A DNA stretch of 64,000 nt, from the NCBI GenBank assembly GCA_964057225.1, contig OZ059895.1:7502001-7566000 (forward strand). The letters are read 5' to 3'. A program made the translations under genes and the position numbers. Shown here one piece after another: positions 37,125-50,712 of the stretch (positions are counted from its first letter, which is position 1; each line of letters opens with the position of its first letter). The notes beneath the pieces were generated by a model. It had not been told where the DNA came from, ran no database searches, and saw only the letters and a program-made list of their open reading frames with translations. This stretch comes from Auanema rhodensis. Its lineage: Eukaryota; Nematoda; Chromadorea; Rhabditida; Rhabditidae.

Positions 37125-40100
37125 ATGCATTTGTATAATTTGACTCTACAAGGACAAACATGTATAAACCAAGCTATTCATGGTAATTTCACTGGAAAAC
37201 CAAAATCTCAGGTTTGTATATTGTATGCATCATTGCAAATTAACCTTTCAATCTTCAATATTTAAACCAAGTCTATTAACAGGAGCTGTGCATTGGCAGA
37301 GGTACAACATTGCAGCTATTATATTGCGATCCATCAACTGGCAAATTGAAGGTAAAATATTTTTTTGTATAGTTTAAATAGTTTTATGCATAGGTTATCT
37401 GCAGTCAAGATGTTTTCGGTGTTATTAGATCACTTCTTGCATTTCGTTTAACTGGAGGATCAAAAGGTGTGATTTAAATTTTTTCTAGAATAAATTTATT
37501 TTTATTCAAGATTATATCGCTGTTGGATCAGACTCTGGTCGTATTGTTATTCTTGAATATTTAGCAGACAAAAATATATTTGAAAGAGTTCATCAGGTAT
37601 CTCAATAGATATTTCTCTTCTACCTTTTTTTTTCAGGAAACGTATGGAAAGACAGGATGTAGACGTACTGTGCCTGGGCATTATCTTACTTCAGATCCCA
37701 AGGGTCGTGCTATTATGATAGGTAAATTAGTTATAGAAAAGAGTCTTTTACTGTTTTTTTTTCTAAAGGGTCGGTAGAACGACAGAAGTTAGTGTATATT
37801 ATGAATCGAGACGCGGAAGCACATTTAACAATTTCTTCACCACTTGAGGCTCATAAACAGTTTACTCTCTGTTATGGTATGGTTGGTATCGATACTGGAT
37901 TTGAGAACCCACTGTTTGCTTGTTTGGAATATGACTACGAGGTGAGCTGATGATATATTTTTTTGAAGTTGTAAGTTCATTAAAGGATTGCGATAATGAT
38001 CCAACTGGAGAAGCTATTAAAAGAACTCAGCAAACATTGACTTTCTATGAGTTGGACTTGGGTTTGAATCATGTAGTAAGAAAATATGCCGAACCTTTAA
38101 GTGAACCAGGAAACATGCTCATTTCCGGTAGGTAGCTTTATGCTTACTGTTTAATAATATTTATATTCTACTGTTGCTACTCACGATAATATTTTTTTTA
38201 TTTCTTGTATAAGCTTCAAAACTTGTTGTAAAACAAAGTTTGATTTTCCTTTCCCCCTCTTAGAAAACTAAATTTTATTTTTTAAATTATATAAATAGAT
38301 TTTATATCTACTACTAACTAACTTCTTTTTTGATCTTCTTAAACTTTTATTTATTATATTTTTCACTGCTATTCCTTTTGTAAATCATAGCAGAGGATGT
38401 TCGATGAAGTTGATTTGTTACAGTTCCTGGTGGCAATGAAGGACCTTCTGGGGTTATCGTTTGTTGTGAAGGATCTCTTGTCTACAAAAATCTTGGAGAT
38501 CAACCTGATATTCGTTGCCCAATCCCTAGAAGAAGAGTATACTGATGTTTTAGAACTAATACTTTCATGGACTTCTTTCAGAATGATCTCGATGATCCTG
38601 ACCGAACATTAATGATCATTGCAGCTGCTACACACAAAACAAAATCCATATTCTTCTTCCTTGTTCAAACCGAACAAGGTGACCTCTTCAAGGTATAATC
38701 ATTCTTTTGAATATTGTATAACCATAATTAAATAGGTTACACTTGAAACGGATGAAGATTTGGTAACTGAAATGAAAGTTAAATATTTTGACACTGTACC
38801 ACCGGCTAGTGCTATGTGTATTCTTAAAACAGGATTTCTTTTTGTTGCCAGCGAGTATGGAAACCAGTAAGCTTTGTTATTTTTTTATAAATTGAATCGA
38901 ATTGTGTCTAGTCATTTGTATCAAATTGCTAACCTCGGTGAGGATGATGACGAAGCTGAGTTTTCTTCTAAATTGCAACTCGATGAAGGAGAGACTTTCT
39001 TCTATGGTGTACGTGAGCTTAGAAGTTTAGTACTTGTGGATAAGATGGAAAGTTTAGCACCTCTTCTTGGAGCTCATGTGAGTTCTGTCTTATGTATGCA
39101 AATGTATTTAATTTAATGTTAGGTTGGAGATTTAACAAAGGAAGACGCCCCACAAATTTATACCCTTAGTGGAAGAGGTCCCCGTTCAAACATGAAAGTT
39201 TTACGCAATGGTCTGGAGGTGTCTGAAATGGCCGTTTCCGATCTTCCTGGTAATCCTAATGCAGTATGGACTGTGAAAAAGAATGTTGATGGTTAGAAGA
39301 TTTGCGTATTCAGTTATTGACTTACGTAATTATAGACAAGCATGATGCGTACATCGTGGTATCTTTCGTTAACGCTACTCTGGTTTTGACAATTGGCGAA
39401 ACAGTTGAAGAAGCTAATGATTCCGGATTTCTTGATCGCGCTCCTACACTTGGTTGTGGACTTATCGGAGACGATGCACTTTTACAGGTATCATAAAGCG
39501 TATTTAAAACTGTTAAAATACATTCTTTTTCAGATCTACGCTGAGGGTATCCGTCATATTCGTTCTGACAAGAGAGTCAACGAATGGAAAGTGCCATCAC
39601 GTAGACAGATTGTTAAATGTACAATGAACAGGTAATCTTGTTATTCAGTAACTTAGTTTAAGCTATTTTTCTAGGCGCCAAGTAGCTATTGCCTTATCGG
39701 GTGGTGGCCAAAGTGAGATTGTATATTTTGAATTAGACATAGTAAGTTGTATATTCTCTATCATTTTTTATTTTTTATTTAGACTGGTCAACTTAACGAG
39801 TTCACTGAAAGAAAAACGTTAAGAGATGCTGAAATTTTGTGCATGAGTCTCTCTGAGATTCCAGAAGGTGAAATCCGATCCCGTTTCCTCGCTATTGGAA
39901 CAAGCGATGGTTCTGTGAAAATTATATCTCTTGACCCCAACGATACTCTTTCGTTTTTGAGGTAATTATTCTCGTTGATATAATTCTAATTTTTCAATAT
40001 AGTGTTCAAGCTTTGCCTTATCTTCCTGAATCTCTCTTACTGTTGGAAACTAGAAACGAGGAAAGCAAAGGAACTTCCACTATTCTTTTGAATATTGGAC

Positions 40101-43100
40101 TTCAGGTGAGTTAATATAAATGGTTTGACTATTATCAGTAATATTCAGAACGGTTGTCTATTGAGAACTACTGTTGATAATGTTACCGGAGATATGCTTG
40201 ATACTCGTACTAGATACTTAGGTACTCGTCCAGTAAAACTTTTCAGAGTCCGAAGTCAGAACAAAGATGCTGTAAGTTTTCCTAAATTATTCATTAATTT
40301 CATTGATGTGTTCTAGGTGTTGTGTACATCATCTCGCTCCTGGCTCTTATACCATTACCAAAATCGTTTCCATCTTACACCTCTAAGTTATAACACATTA
40401 GAATATGCTTCTAGTTTCAATTCTGAACAATGTCAAGAAGGTATCGTAGCTATTGCAGAAAATACTTTGAGGTTGGACTATTTTAATTTCTTAAGTAAAT
40501 TTTTTGTATCAGAATTATGGCGGTTGAAAAGTTGGGTGTATCCTTTAATCAGACCGAATTCCAACTGCAATATACACCTCGTAAGATGATTATTCATCCT
40601 CAAGCTGGAAGTTTGATGGTAATTGAATCGGATTACGCGTCTTACACGGAGTCCACAAAGAATAAGAAGAGAGAGGAGATGGCAGAGGTTAGTATTGTGT
40701 GTATTATAGCCGAAATGGGTTTGTCATGAATTATGAGGGAAGTCATGAAAGTTCGACTCCCGCAGCCATTTGTCATGCTATTCCATGTAGTGAATGCGGT
40801 TAGCAGACAAAGATACCATAGTGTCGGTTGCTAAATTGAACTCAGTGTGCGTGTGCCGATGTTCTATTACCAGCATTGGTTCCTATTTAACCTGATACAT
40901 CTTTTTAGGATATTGAAAGACTAGCCAGTGATCCGGAAGAAAAAGAACTTGCAAAAGAGATTGCTAGCACTTTGAGGGAAAATAAGTTGGATGAAAGTGT
41001 TTATGGAGCCCCAAAAGCTGCACCCGGTAATAAGGAAGTGATAAAAACTTTTAACTCTTCCGCTTTAAGGAAAATGGGCGTCTTGCGTTAGATTAGTGCA
41101 TCCCAAGACGGGTGATGTACTTTCCTTCTTCGAACTCCCTCAAGACGAGGCGGCAAAGTGGTTGGTACCTTTGTTTTTAAAGAATGATAAAGATTCCTCT
41201 GCATAAAAAGAATGTAAAAATATGCACTTTGAAGCAAATGATCAGAAATGGATAAAATAACTAATACAACATATTTTACAGTATTGCTCTTGTTCAATTC
41301 AAAAATCATCCTGATGCATTATTAGCACTGGTAGGATGTGGAGTGGGACAGCGGCTAGGCCCCATCCCAACTCATCGTAAAGGTTGCATTTATACATTCT
41401 TGTTATCTGCCACCGGAGAAAAATTCGATTTGTTGCATAAGACTGAAGTTCCTATGGTACACTCTTTGAGCTTTGATGTAGTATTCACTATTTTTTGTAG
41501 CCTGTTACCGCTATTCACGATTTCCGAGGATCAGCTCTTGTAGGATTTGGATGCCATCTTAGAATGTATGATTTTGGACAGAAGAAGTTATTGGCAAAGT
41601 GTGAAAACAAGGTTAGTACATTTCTCGTGTTTTTAAATAATAGAGAATTGAGAGAAAGAAGTATGTATATTTTATTTAAAACTTTTGAATAGGTATATAA
41701 ATAACCGGAACGTAAAATTATGCGAAATTAGTAACCCGAGTTATGAAATGATTCGATTTGTTTTGCGTCATTTGCCGCTACTTGCTTGATGTTGGCATGG
41801 GATTGGTTGAGTACATCAACATTTGTGGTGGTGATGATGATGCTCGATTTTTTATTCCCGTTCTTGCGATTGAATTGTATGAGTTGTTGGTGTACTGAAA
41901 GGCATAGTTTAAAGATCATTTTTCTTGGATAATATAGAATGTTGACTAACTTTTGTGGTGTTAGGGTGATTTAAATGATGGCATGTCAAAAGGCGCTTGA
42001 AACATGTCCGGAACTCTCTGTTAAACACAGTATAGATGACTGGATTAAGTGCTGAGTTCAAATAGCCTAGCCAAAACACAATCGACCAAGTTACTTCATC
42101 GGTTTCTAGCTCTAATCCATACATCAAAGCAAATCCCAACCAGCAAAATATGAAGCAACCCGTTACAATGGCCACAGTTTTGGCTGCTTTGATCTCCAAA
42201 GACAATCTTTTCTCGTATGCACAACCCGCCTGAAAATCGTTAATGAAAACTTTGGAATGATTAATTTGATTACCTTTTTAATTTGTCCCCTACGTATAAG
42301 TTTTTTCAATGGGTTGATGGAATGTAAAACTTTGCTGGGTGATCTTGAATCCTCATTCTTTTTCTTTTTGTTTTTTTCGGAGCTGAAAATACTTTGTATT
42401 ATACCTACGTTTTCTAAATCTTGTTTACCTGCTCTGAACGTCGATTTCCATAATTGGCTTTTCTACTCCGATTCCTGGTGTTTCCAAAGTGTTGAGCGCA
42501 ACTGGAGATTGCCCGTTCTGATGGGGAACAGGAGAATAGCTATTTCTTGCCAAACCAGCGTTTGAATAAGCTGTGGTACTATTAACTGCTGTTTGACTAC
42601 TGCTTCTATAATTAACTTCTTCATATCCATACAAAGAAATTTGATCTTACAAATGCTTGTTGACAATGGTCGATGGTCGAATGCTGGCAACGGAAGATCC
42701 CCGATGAACACGCAGCATCGGTAGTGATTCCTTAGCTAGCACACTGGGGTGGCTGAGTAGATAGCTTTTTGTGTTTTTATTAGCATTTGCTGTCACCTGA
42801 AAATAGTAAGCTGGTCTTTGTTGTTCTTGGTTGGTTAAAATTAGTAATATTGTTTGAGATTTGAATAGTTCATAAATGCTTTGTAATGAATGCTCACCTG
42901 CATCATTCCGGAATAAATGCTCTTAGTAGCTGCTCGAGCCGCAATATATATCCGGAAGTACACGAAAATGACGACTATCATAGGCACATAGAAACTACTG
43001 GACGCAGAGAAGATGATGTAAGCTCGACCAGCACTTGCAGGAGAGCATTTACATTTATCTTCGGGTAGTGATGAACTTCCCATAAAAAAGCTTGGACTGC

Positions 43101-46100
43101 AGATGAGGAAAGAACCAACCCAAACTAGTGCAACAATACATCTAGCCCGGAATTTAGTCACCAGCATTGGGTAATTGAGCGGCTTGATTATAGCTATATA
43201 GCGGTCTATAGAAATCGCAACCAGGTTGTAAATGGAAGCTGTACACATCCATATATCCATTGTCACCCAGATTGTACACCAAGTATCTCCAAAAATCCAG
43301 TACCCACTGAGCACTTCGTTAGCTATACTGAACGGCAAGATGACAATTCCAACCTAAAAATGCGATTTGCTCGATTAGTTTTAAATTTTGGGACTATAAT
43401 AAGCTTACCATGAGATCTGCGACGCCCAAAGAAAGAATTAGCAGTCCTGTAGCTGAACGAAGCCTCCGCCGTAACAAAACTGCTGCTATTACTAGAGCGT
43501 TTCCTAATACGACCACGAATATTAGAACTGTGAGCACGGATATTATAGAGAATATACGAAAAAATGTGGCATGCTGGGGATCTCGTGACCATTCGTAGAA
43601 GGTGCACTGTGTCTTATTTGGAAATGAATCATCTTCATTTATTAGACGGTCCATATTTCAAATACTAAGAATCATACGAGTTCCTGGAAATAAATAGGTA
43701 TATTATGTAATCGAAAACAGGTTTATAAATCAAGAAATTAAATAAGCGAAGCCAACGTGAGAAAGCAAATTAGACTAGGATTTATATATAGTAGCAGTAT
43801 GTGAGAGTAATAGATACTGAAACGCCAAAGGAGTCAAAAAATCAAATCTTCAATCTTAAAGTGGTCAAGGTAAAGAGGATCAGATCGAGCTGATCGATGC
43901 GGCTTCAGATTGATACGACGAACAATTGGATCAATGTATGATGCTGCTTCAAAATAGTTTTGAAATGTTTGATTACTTTGTTTTATTTTTCCAATGTGGA
44001 TTATGAGAAACCCAAAAGGTGTCTCAGGTTTGGTTCCGTCGATCAAGATACATTCAGAGAAAATTCAAAGAGAAAAAATTCCTGTGTGAAAAACTGAAAA
44101 AGAGGAGGGAGGGTGAGAGATACAAAAAGAGCAACAATCAATAACCAAAAAAAAGAAGACGGTAAACAAGACAAAATATATTGGAAATTCGTGGTGCTTG
44201 TTACCAAGTTCGATTGGGCCTGCTCAGCTATTTGATTTAACCAAGCATGGGGAGAAGGCAGAATCAGCAAGCATATACATAGTAATTATTGTGACTGCAA
44301 CGTTTTAATGAGAGCCATCGACTGAAAATAACTAGGTAGATCTTAAATGCTTCATCGTCAGTGCTTGCTTGATATCTTGTTTCTTATGTTGTAATTTGCT
44401 ATAAAGCAACAGAGAAAAAGAGGAATAGAGGAGAAAAACAGATAGCGACTGCAGCAGCAAAGGGGGCTCCAATCCAGAAGGCCGTCGTTGAGAAAACTAG
44501 TCAGTCGGGGTATGCTAATGAATATTATATGAAAAGCCCGTAGGCGTTGTTTTCTGTTGTGCGTTAGAATGATGATTGATTGCCTCATATGGTTATATAG
44601 TGCTAACATACAGCACTTAGCCGAACGATTAATAACAATAATTTAACTTATGTTTTAGAACTTCCCTGTACAAATCACTGGTATCATATCTACAGGACAA
44701 AGAATTATAGTAGCTGATAGTCAGGAATCGGTTCACTACTGCAGATACAGAAAAATGGTAAGAAATTTAATAATAGTATTGATTAACAAGTATTTTGTTT
44801 AAAGGAAAACCAATTAGTGATTTTCTGTGATGATACCACGCCAAGATATACAACTTGCATGTGTGTCTTGGATTATGACACCGTTGTAGTTGGGGACAAA
44901 TTCGGAAACATCAGTATTGTGAGTTTGTTTTATCGAACGATGAATTTTCTCAAAAATGACGTTTGTATGCATTTCCATGAGTTAGGGGCAAATGCGTTGG
45001 CGTGGAAAACATATCAGCCTTACGTCTCTGTTCTTAAAATTTGAAGCTACGAATTAAGGATATGTTTCTATAGTGGCACTTGAAGCAGTTAGTGTGCTGA
45101 GTAGCGAATATATATCGAACAGAAAAACTTAATAATAACGCTAGAATGAGAAAAAGCGATGCTCAATTCGGCGAGAAAGAAGGCGACCATGTAGATGCGT
45201 GGATCTATACGTTGTAGAATAGCTCTGCTCACCTTCTCTCATTTCCGGAAGTGGAAACGATTTACTTGAATTATTCATATTTGGTCGATCAAGCGTGCTT
45301 CGTTGAAGAACTGCCATTTTTGTTGAACAGAAGTGAAGAATCAGAGAAATAAAAGCTAAGGAGAAGAGACTGACAGAAGCTGACGACGAAATTGTTTGAA
45401 AATAAGAAAAAGCATGAAAGAAATGAGGTATTTCTGAGTATCGATTTTTTGGTTGCGTTCGTCTTCGTCGTCTACATTCTTTATGGCTAAATGATACAAG
45501 GTAAAAGACAAAGTTGTTGAAATGTTAATAGTCTTAATGTCGTGGTGCTCTTATACTGCGAGCTATGGGAACAACGTGGAAGTAACAGGATCAATAACTG
45601 GAAATGTGAGCGTGGCTGCATCTGAAGAAGAAACAGACGTGCCTTATTATAAATTGTTGAGCCATGAGACGGACGACATTCAAGAGAGGAAGAACGGCGA
45701 TTGATTGAATCAAGGTTTTCATGTATTCCAGTGAATAATCGTCTAGCATGCACAACGTGTTTTGAAAATGTATCGTTGTGCTAAATGCTTTTGTTGTGTA
45801 TCACTAACATAAACAAGATGAGAAACCACAAACTTTTCGTTTATGTTTCCTCATCTACGTTCATCTGTGTTTATGAATAGGTATGAATGTGTAGGATTTC
45901 AATATGAACGTTGAATCTTGATACTTGGCTACTTCTGAAACAAAGTTGAAATGAGCAATGATCAAAAGAAATTTCAAAAAAGGATTGCTTCTTTGGAAGC
46001 CTCTGAAAGAACTACTCAGCCAAAAGTTCGGAATTCGTTTGAAAGATTATCACGACGACATCGTTCAATTTTAGCTTTGCTTTTCTACGTACTCAGGCCT

Positions 46101-49100
46101 CGAAAATGTAATTTTTGCATAACAGCGATAGTCAAACAGAGAAGCTGTTTACGTAGTTATGTTGGAATGCGTTCAGGCATTAGCCCGACATTGAAAAAGA
46201 GACTAAAGCAGATATGTATCAAACTAGAAGTAAGAATCGAATTCTTACTACAGAATCTTAAATTGTTTGGAACATACACAAAATAGTTTGGAGAGTGCCT
46301 GCTAAGGGCAAAATCAGAAGCCGAAGAAATCATCAGGTTTCAGGTCATTGCTTTTTCTTCTGACAGCATCTAAACTTTCATCTTTCATATGTTGGTGAAG
46401 TACTACAGCAAATCAAATTTTGCGCTTTGCCGTACATTCAATTAGTTTCTTCTGTCTCTGGTCAACAGAAGTTATTTGTTGGTATGTCTAGCATTTTCAT
46501 CTGAATCTGCTCTCTGTTATAACAAGAAAAGAAGCTTCGATTTAGAAGACTAATATTTAATTTGTCGCAGATAGGATTTACTAATTGATTTCAACAGGGA
46601 AAATTGCGAATTATTAGATTAAAGCGCTTATTTCATTGCCGGAAGCGAAGAAAAAATTGTTGCAATAGTAAGATAGAACGGTGGAGAGGTATGAAAGTGG
46701 TGGCGACTTACATCGATAGTCTCATGTTTTCAAAATACAATCGCCCATTCATTTTTTACGAATAGAAGGAGGTAGTAGTGAAGTAGTGGTTTCTCTTGAG
46801 AAAGTTTTCTATTTTCATTATTTCTACTGTGTCATATGTTCAAAGTGGAAGCATTTATGTCTTGCTCCAACCAAAGTTTCCTTTAAGATCTTTACGTATA
46901 CTCTCTTCCATCTCTCTACCTTCCTCACTCTCCCTGTATCTCTGTCTTTTCCTCCCCCTATACACACAAATAAAGGTATGCAATCAATACTCTTATATTT
47001 TTTTGCTATATATATATATATATATATGAAGAAAATATATTTTATATAGTATAGCGTGTGTGTTACCATTCAGCAATTAATACGGTTTTAATTAGTATGA
47101 AAATGATGCATCTTTTTGTCCGGCTTTTCAAAATGAGCTCAACTATAAGCTCAAAAATAGCAAATTTATAACGAACAATACCCTGAAAGAGAAAGCTAGG
47201 GGACTACTACTAGGCATAATAATAATAATAATAAAAGGGCATAGTGGGTGAGAGAAAAATAAAGGAAGGAGGTAATAGGAAGTGTCAAAAATAAAAAATG
47301 ATAAGATATGATACACAATTTCCTTACTTTTCCTCGTCATAACACTTTCTATCTTATTCTTCGAAACTTACAAGTTGAGTGGCATATTTTTTTGGAATTT
47401 ACTTTAGATTCAAGTAATGTGAAGCTTTTTCTCTGAGCTTTTTTGTTGCTTGCTTACTACCTCGACTTGCTTACTCGCTTACTGCTATCCTATTCCGTCG
47501 TGGTTTCCTTATTATTGTCAAGAGGAAATAAGTGCTAATACTATTATTGAGTAGCAGATGCGCCGCCTTAGAACATAAGAATCTCAAATCTCCTTAGTTC
47601 AAGAAAAAACCTCTATTTGCTTCAAAAAAAAAAACACAGGTTTTAAGGAGTTACTTTGAAAAAATGGAACGGGTTCATACAAATGACACGCGCCATCTTG
47701 TTCTTGTCGACGGACAACACGTCTTGATGGCATCGATGAGGTTGTTTGTTGTCTAAAAATAGCCGAATAATGCTAGCTTGTTGTTTTGTTCTCACTTGAA
47801 TGCGAAGATAACGAAATATATAGTTTGACAGAGAGAGTTCAGAATAGATATGTGAATACAGAAGAGTGAACATACATCAATATGTTATAGTCAGTTTTTT
47901 TTTGGGAAACATAATTTTGGTCGGGAATTCAATGAAAATTGGCACATCTGCAGGTGGAGTATAGAAATCAAGACACAAAGATAAATATCCAACCGACTGC
48001 GGGAATTTTCCCGACAACAAATGTGTGCTTTGTTATTATATGAGAACTAGAAAGGGGAGAGTTTGACTTTGGATAGCGAATTAGTAGCTTAAAGTGAGCA
48101 ACAAAGGTGTTTGTCAAAGCTAACTTTTTCTGCATAAGTAGATATCAGCATTAATTAATTTATGAGTTTTCAGAATGAAGTAAATGGGTATTATCATAAT
48201 TATAGATACTTTGATCATAAATTGCTCATTAAGTTTGACTCATTTGGACATGTTCAAACATTTTCGTAATAAAGAGAAATAAATTTTTTCATTGAATTAA
48301 AGAAAAATGATCTCTACTTTCTAATCGTCTAATGTTTTAGCTTCGCTTACCGGAGAAAGTCAATGAAGACATTCAGGAGGACCCTACTGCTCATCGATCA
48401 TTATGGGACCGTGGAGCATTGAATGGAGCTTCACAAAAAGTTAGTTTTTTACTTTACTTCAAACAACTACTTGATCTCTGTAATTTGTTCAAATTAAAGC
48501 TATTGAATTGAAAATAAAAGTGACAGCCGACTGCATGTATAACAACCACTAATACATTATTTTTTTTACAGCTTGAGCTTCAAACAGTTTTCTACACAGG
48601 TGACATGATCACCTCTCTGCAAAAAACTTCTCTTGTTCCTGGAGCTAGTGACTGCATTGTCTATACAACAATCGGAGGAGCAATTGGAGTTTTGGTTCCA
48701 TTCATTTCAAAAGACGTAAGTTATAAAAGTTTTACTATAATTGATAATGATGCATTCATACTATACGCTTGAAAGTTGGGGGAGGATTTATTCAAAAGTT
48801 GTGGTTCACTTAAGACGACAGCTTTTGTTATATACACAACGCTTGACAATTGAAAAGTGAGGGAGTAACAAATTAAAATCTGTAGTTCTCGTTCATGCCA
48901 AAGATCAAGCTTTCTATAATTCGCGATAACGTCACTAATTCAGTAAAACCCAAGTGCTTCATTTTATAAAAAAAAGGGAGGGGGGGAATAATAATTTAAA
49001 GTGCGTGCTATAAGGTGAAAGCGAAAGAAAATATGAGGAACAGTGGAAGTATGAAGGTTATAAGAGATAAAATATCAAGATATTTAATATGCGCTGTTCG

Positions 49101-50712
49101 AAGTTTGCTCGCTTCCGATGTTATGCTTGCCCTGCTAAGCTTGCATGCTAATCGTTTCTTTCTCTAATAACTGTGAAATGTAGCAATAGGCTTATATATA
49201 ACAGTGGTTTTATCAAAATATAAAGGTTAATAACGTGAAAATCTTCAAAAAAAAAAATCTTATACAACACCAATTCATATTGTTCATATAAATGAGAATA
49301 ATAACTGGCTTTGAAATAGAAAATTCTTTTGTGTAGTCAGTCAATATGTAGAAATGTCGACGGATGGGTTGGAGTAGACCAGCAACAACGAAGTGAGGCC
49401 CACAGCTGTCTTTCTCCCACTAGCTGAGACCAGGCTTAGTCTCCGTCTATGGGGACACGAGAAGCATAGATGAGGAGATTGGAATGAGCAAAACATTGGG
49501 CCTCTACCGGGGAATTCTGGGAAACTCTCCCAATCTCGTGTGTGTTCACCTTCATCTCCATTTTGGAATAGGGCAAACAAGTGAAATTACCTAAACTACT
49601 ATTTTTAAACCATAGATGGTCCTCTAGACGAAAATAAGCCGAACTAAAAAGTAGTATTCGATAGAAAAGGTTATCAAACCTAACTTAGTACGAACTGCGA
49701 AGCTTACGGATTAGCACCAAGTGTTGTTTTCGAGAAAAGTTATTTTGCTGCCGAATATTTATAGCTTCTACTTAGTAAAGAAGACTAGGACTCTCGTCCT
49801 ATCCAACGGGCTCCATTCAATGCATTCTAGTTTTTATCTTATACTTTCGATTTAATGTCCTTTTGCTTTTTTATCTTTAGAGAAAAGGTTGTGAGATGTT
49901 TTAATGCTTTAAACAAAAAAGGCGGGTTGTAAAACTCGGGTGGAATTTTTACTAAAAGCTACGGAGGATACGGCGAACATTTTCCCAGCTTTGTTGTTTT
50001 GTTTTGTTTTGTTTCGAATAACAGAGCTCGACCACAAAATCAACTGAGATGAATTTGAAGCCAATGGCTTGTCTGACTGAATTTCAATACGCAGAAAGAA
50101 AATGCGGAATTTTACATAAGAGCAAAATGACATTACAAATATGTTCTGAGAAGAACATGATGTTAGAATATGGATAACACCTTTTGGTTGTCAGAGCTCA
50201 TCCAAAAACTATCATGAGTATCCAAGCTTCCGGTTAGCTCTCATCTAACAAGATTAGCTAGTATTATAGGCTCTTTTATTGGTTACAATTACAACTGAAA
50301 GGCAGCAAATGAGAATCGGATGTATAATTAGAATTTCTTTTCAGGAACATGATTTCTTCCAAAATCTTGAAATGCACGTCCGATCAGAGTTTCCCCCCTT
50401 GTGTGGACGAGACCATCTGGCATTCCGGTCCTACTATCACCCATGCAAAGTGAGTTTCTTTTTATTTTCTAGGGGCCTGCAGCCAATAAAAAGAAAACGA
50501 TCAATGATAATAATGAATTGTTTAAGAATGTGATTGATGGCGACTTATGTGAACAGTTTGGACTTATAGATGTTATGAAACAAAAAGAAATTTCGGACGA
50601 AGTGGATAAGACTGTTAGCGAGGTATTAAAAAACGACAAATGAGATCAAATTCTAAAATTATTTTAGATCTCGAAGAAGCTGGAAGATATTAGAACAAGA
50701 TACGCCTTCTAG
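37125..50712 (+). CDS. teg-4: Splicing factor SF3b subunit 3 (SAP130), TEG-4
   Basis: I assemble 31 exons. The first 24 run from 37125-37211 to 41501-41611 with short introns. Then come 44659-44757, 44805-44918, 48341-48439, 48572-48715, 50345-50449, 50527-50622 and 50668-50712. The product is 1217 residues, the same length as human SF3B3, and collinear with it: MHLYNLTLQ at the start, [56 protein letters not shown]-like [41 protein letters not shown] and the C-terminal [10 protein letters not shown]. It is a three-beta-propeller scaffold of the U2 snRNP SF3b complex that holds SF3B1 at the branch site. In C. elegans, loss affects germline proliferation versus differentiation. Three late introns are huge (3.0, 3.4 and 1.6 kb); the first contains an antisense receptor gene. 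Confidence 0.97.
40700..40775 (+). repeat. tRNA-like SINE head or degenerate tRNA in a teg-4 intron
   Basis: Box A-like TAGCCGAAATGGG (40707-40719) and box B GTTCGACTC (40751-40759) are 44 nt apart, the spacing of a real tRNA. Acceptor and T stems do not pair, so it is not a functional tRNA. It lies in the 221-nt intron between teg-4 exons 20 and 21 and has a different sequence from the SINE array at 14 kb. Confidence 0.45.
41909..43654 (-). CDS. ser-3: Biogenic-amine GPCR nested in teg-4 intron (SER-3/octopamine-receptor-like)
   Basis: Six minus-strand exons (43654-43409, 43353-42898, 42796-42651, 42605-42429, 42382-42274, 42229-41909) give 484 residues with seven TMs. Aminergic hallmarks: TM1 GNALVI, TM2 [11 protein letters not shown]3 [11 protein letters not shown] with the amine-binding Asp, then ISIDRYIAI (DRY), TM4 [13 protein letters not shown]5 with serine (SSSFYVPMI), TM6 [15 protein letters not shown]7 [15 protein letters not shown]. 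Loop 3 is long (~130 residues), basic at both ends, typical of Gq or Gi coupling. The gene lies wholly within teg-4 intron 41612-44658 on the other strand. By recall, C. elegans ser-3 is on the same cosmid as teg-4 and ahcy-1, which supports ser-3 over other octopamine/tyramine receptors. TM6 lacks the usual FxxCWxPF proline (WLGF). Confidence 0.85.
44919..48340 (+). other. 3.4-kb intron of teg-4 with unassigned open frames
   Basis: No second nested gene can be proven. Two plus-strand frames stand out. 45522-45704 has 60 codons, with a hydrophobic start then an acidic tail. 45951-46286 has 111 codons, basic and Ser/Arg-rich. Neither shows a family motif. A (TA)n run lies at about 47007-47026 and an (AAT)n-like run near 47217-47235. 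Poly-pyrimidine stretches occur around 46900-46970. Confidence 0.4.
48716..50344 (+). other. 1.6-kb intron of teg-4 with a GC-rich structured patch
   Basis: Mostly AT-rich. The patch 49360-49580 is clearly GC-richer and full of inverted repeats, such as GAGATTGG (49472-49479) against CCAATCTC (49529-49536) and GAGAC/GTCTC near 49424-49442. There is no protein signature, and the minus-strand open frame over it is not convincing. Confidence 0.4.
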
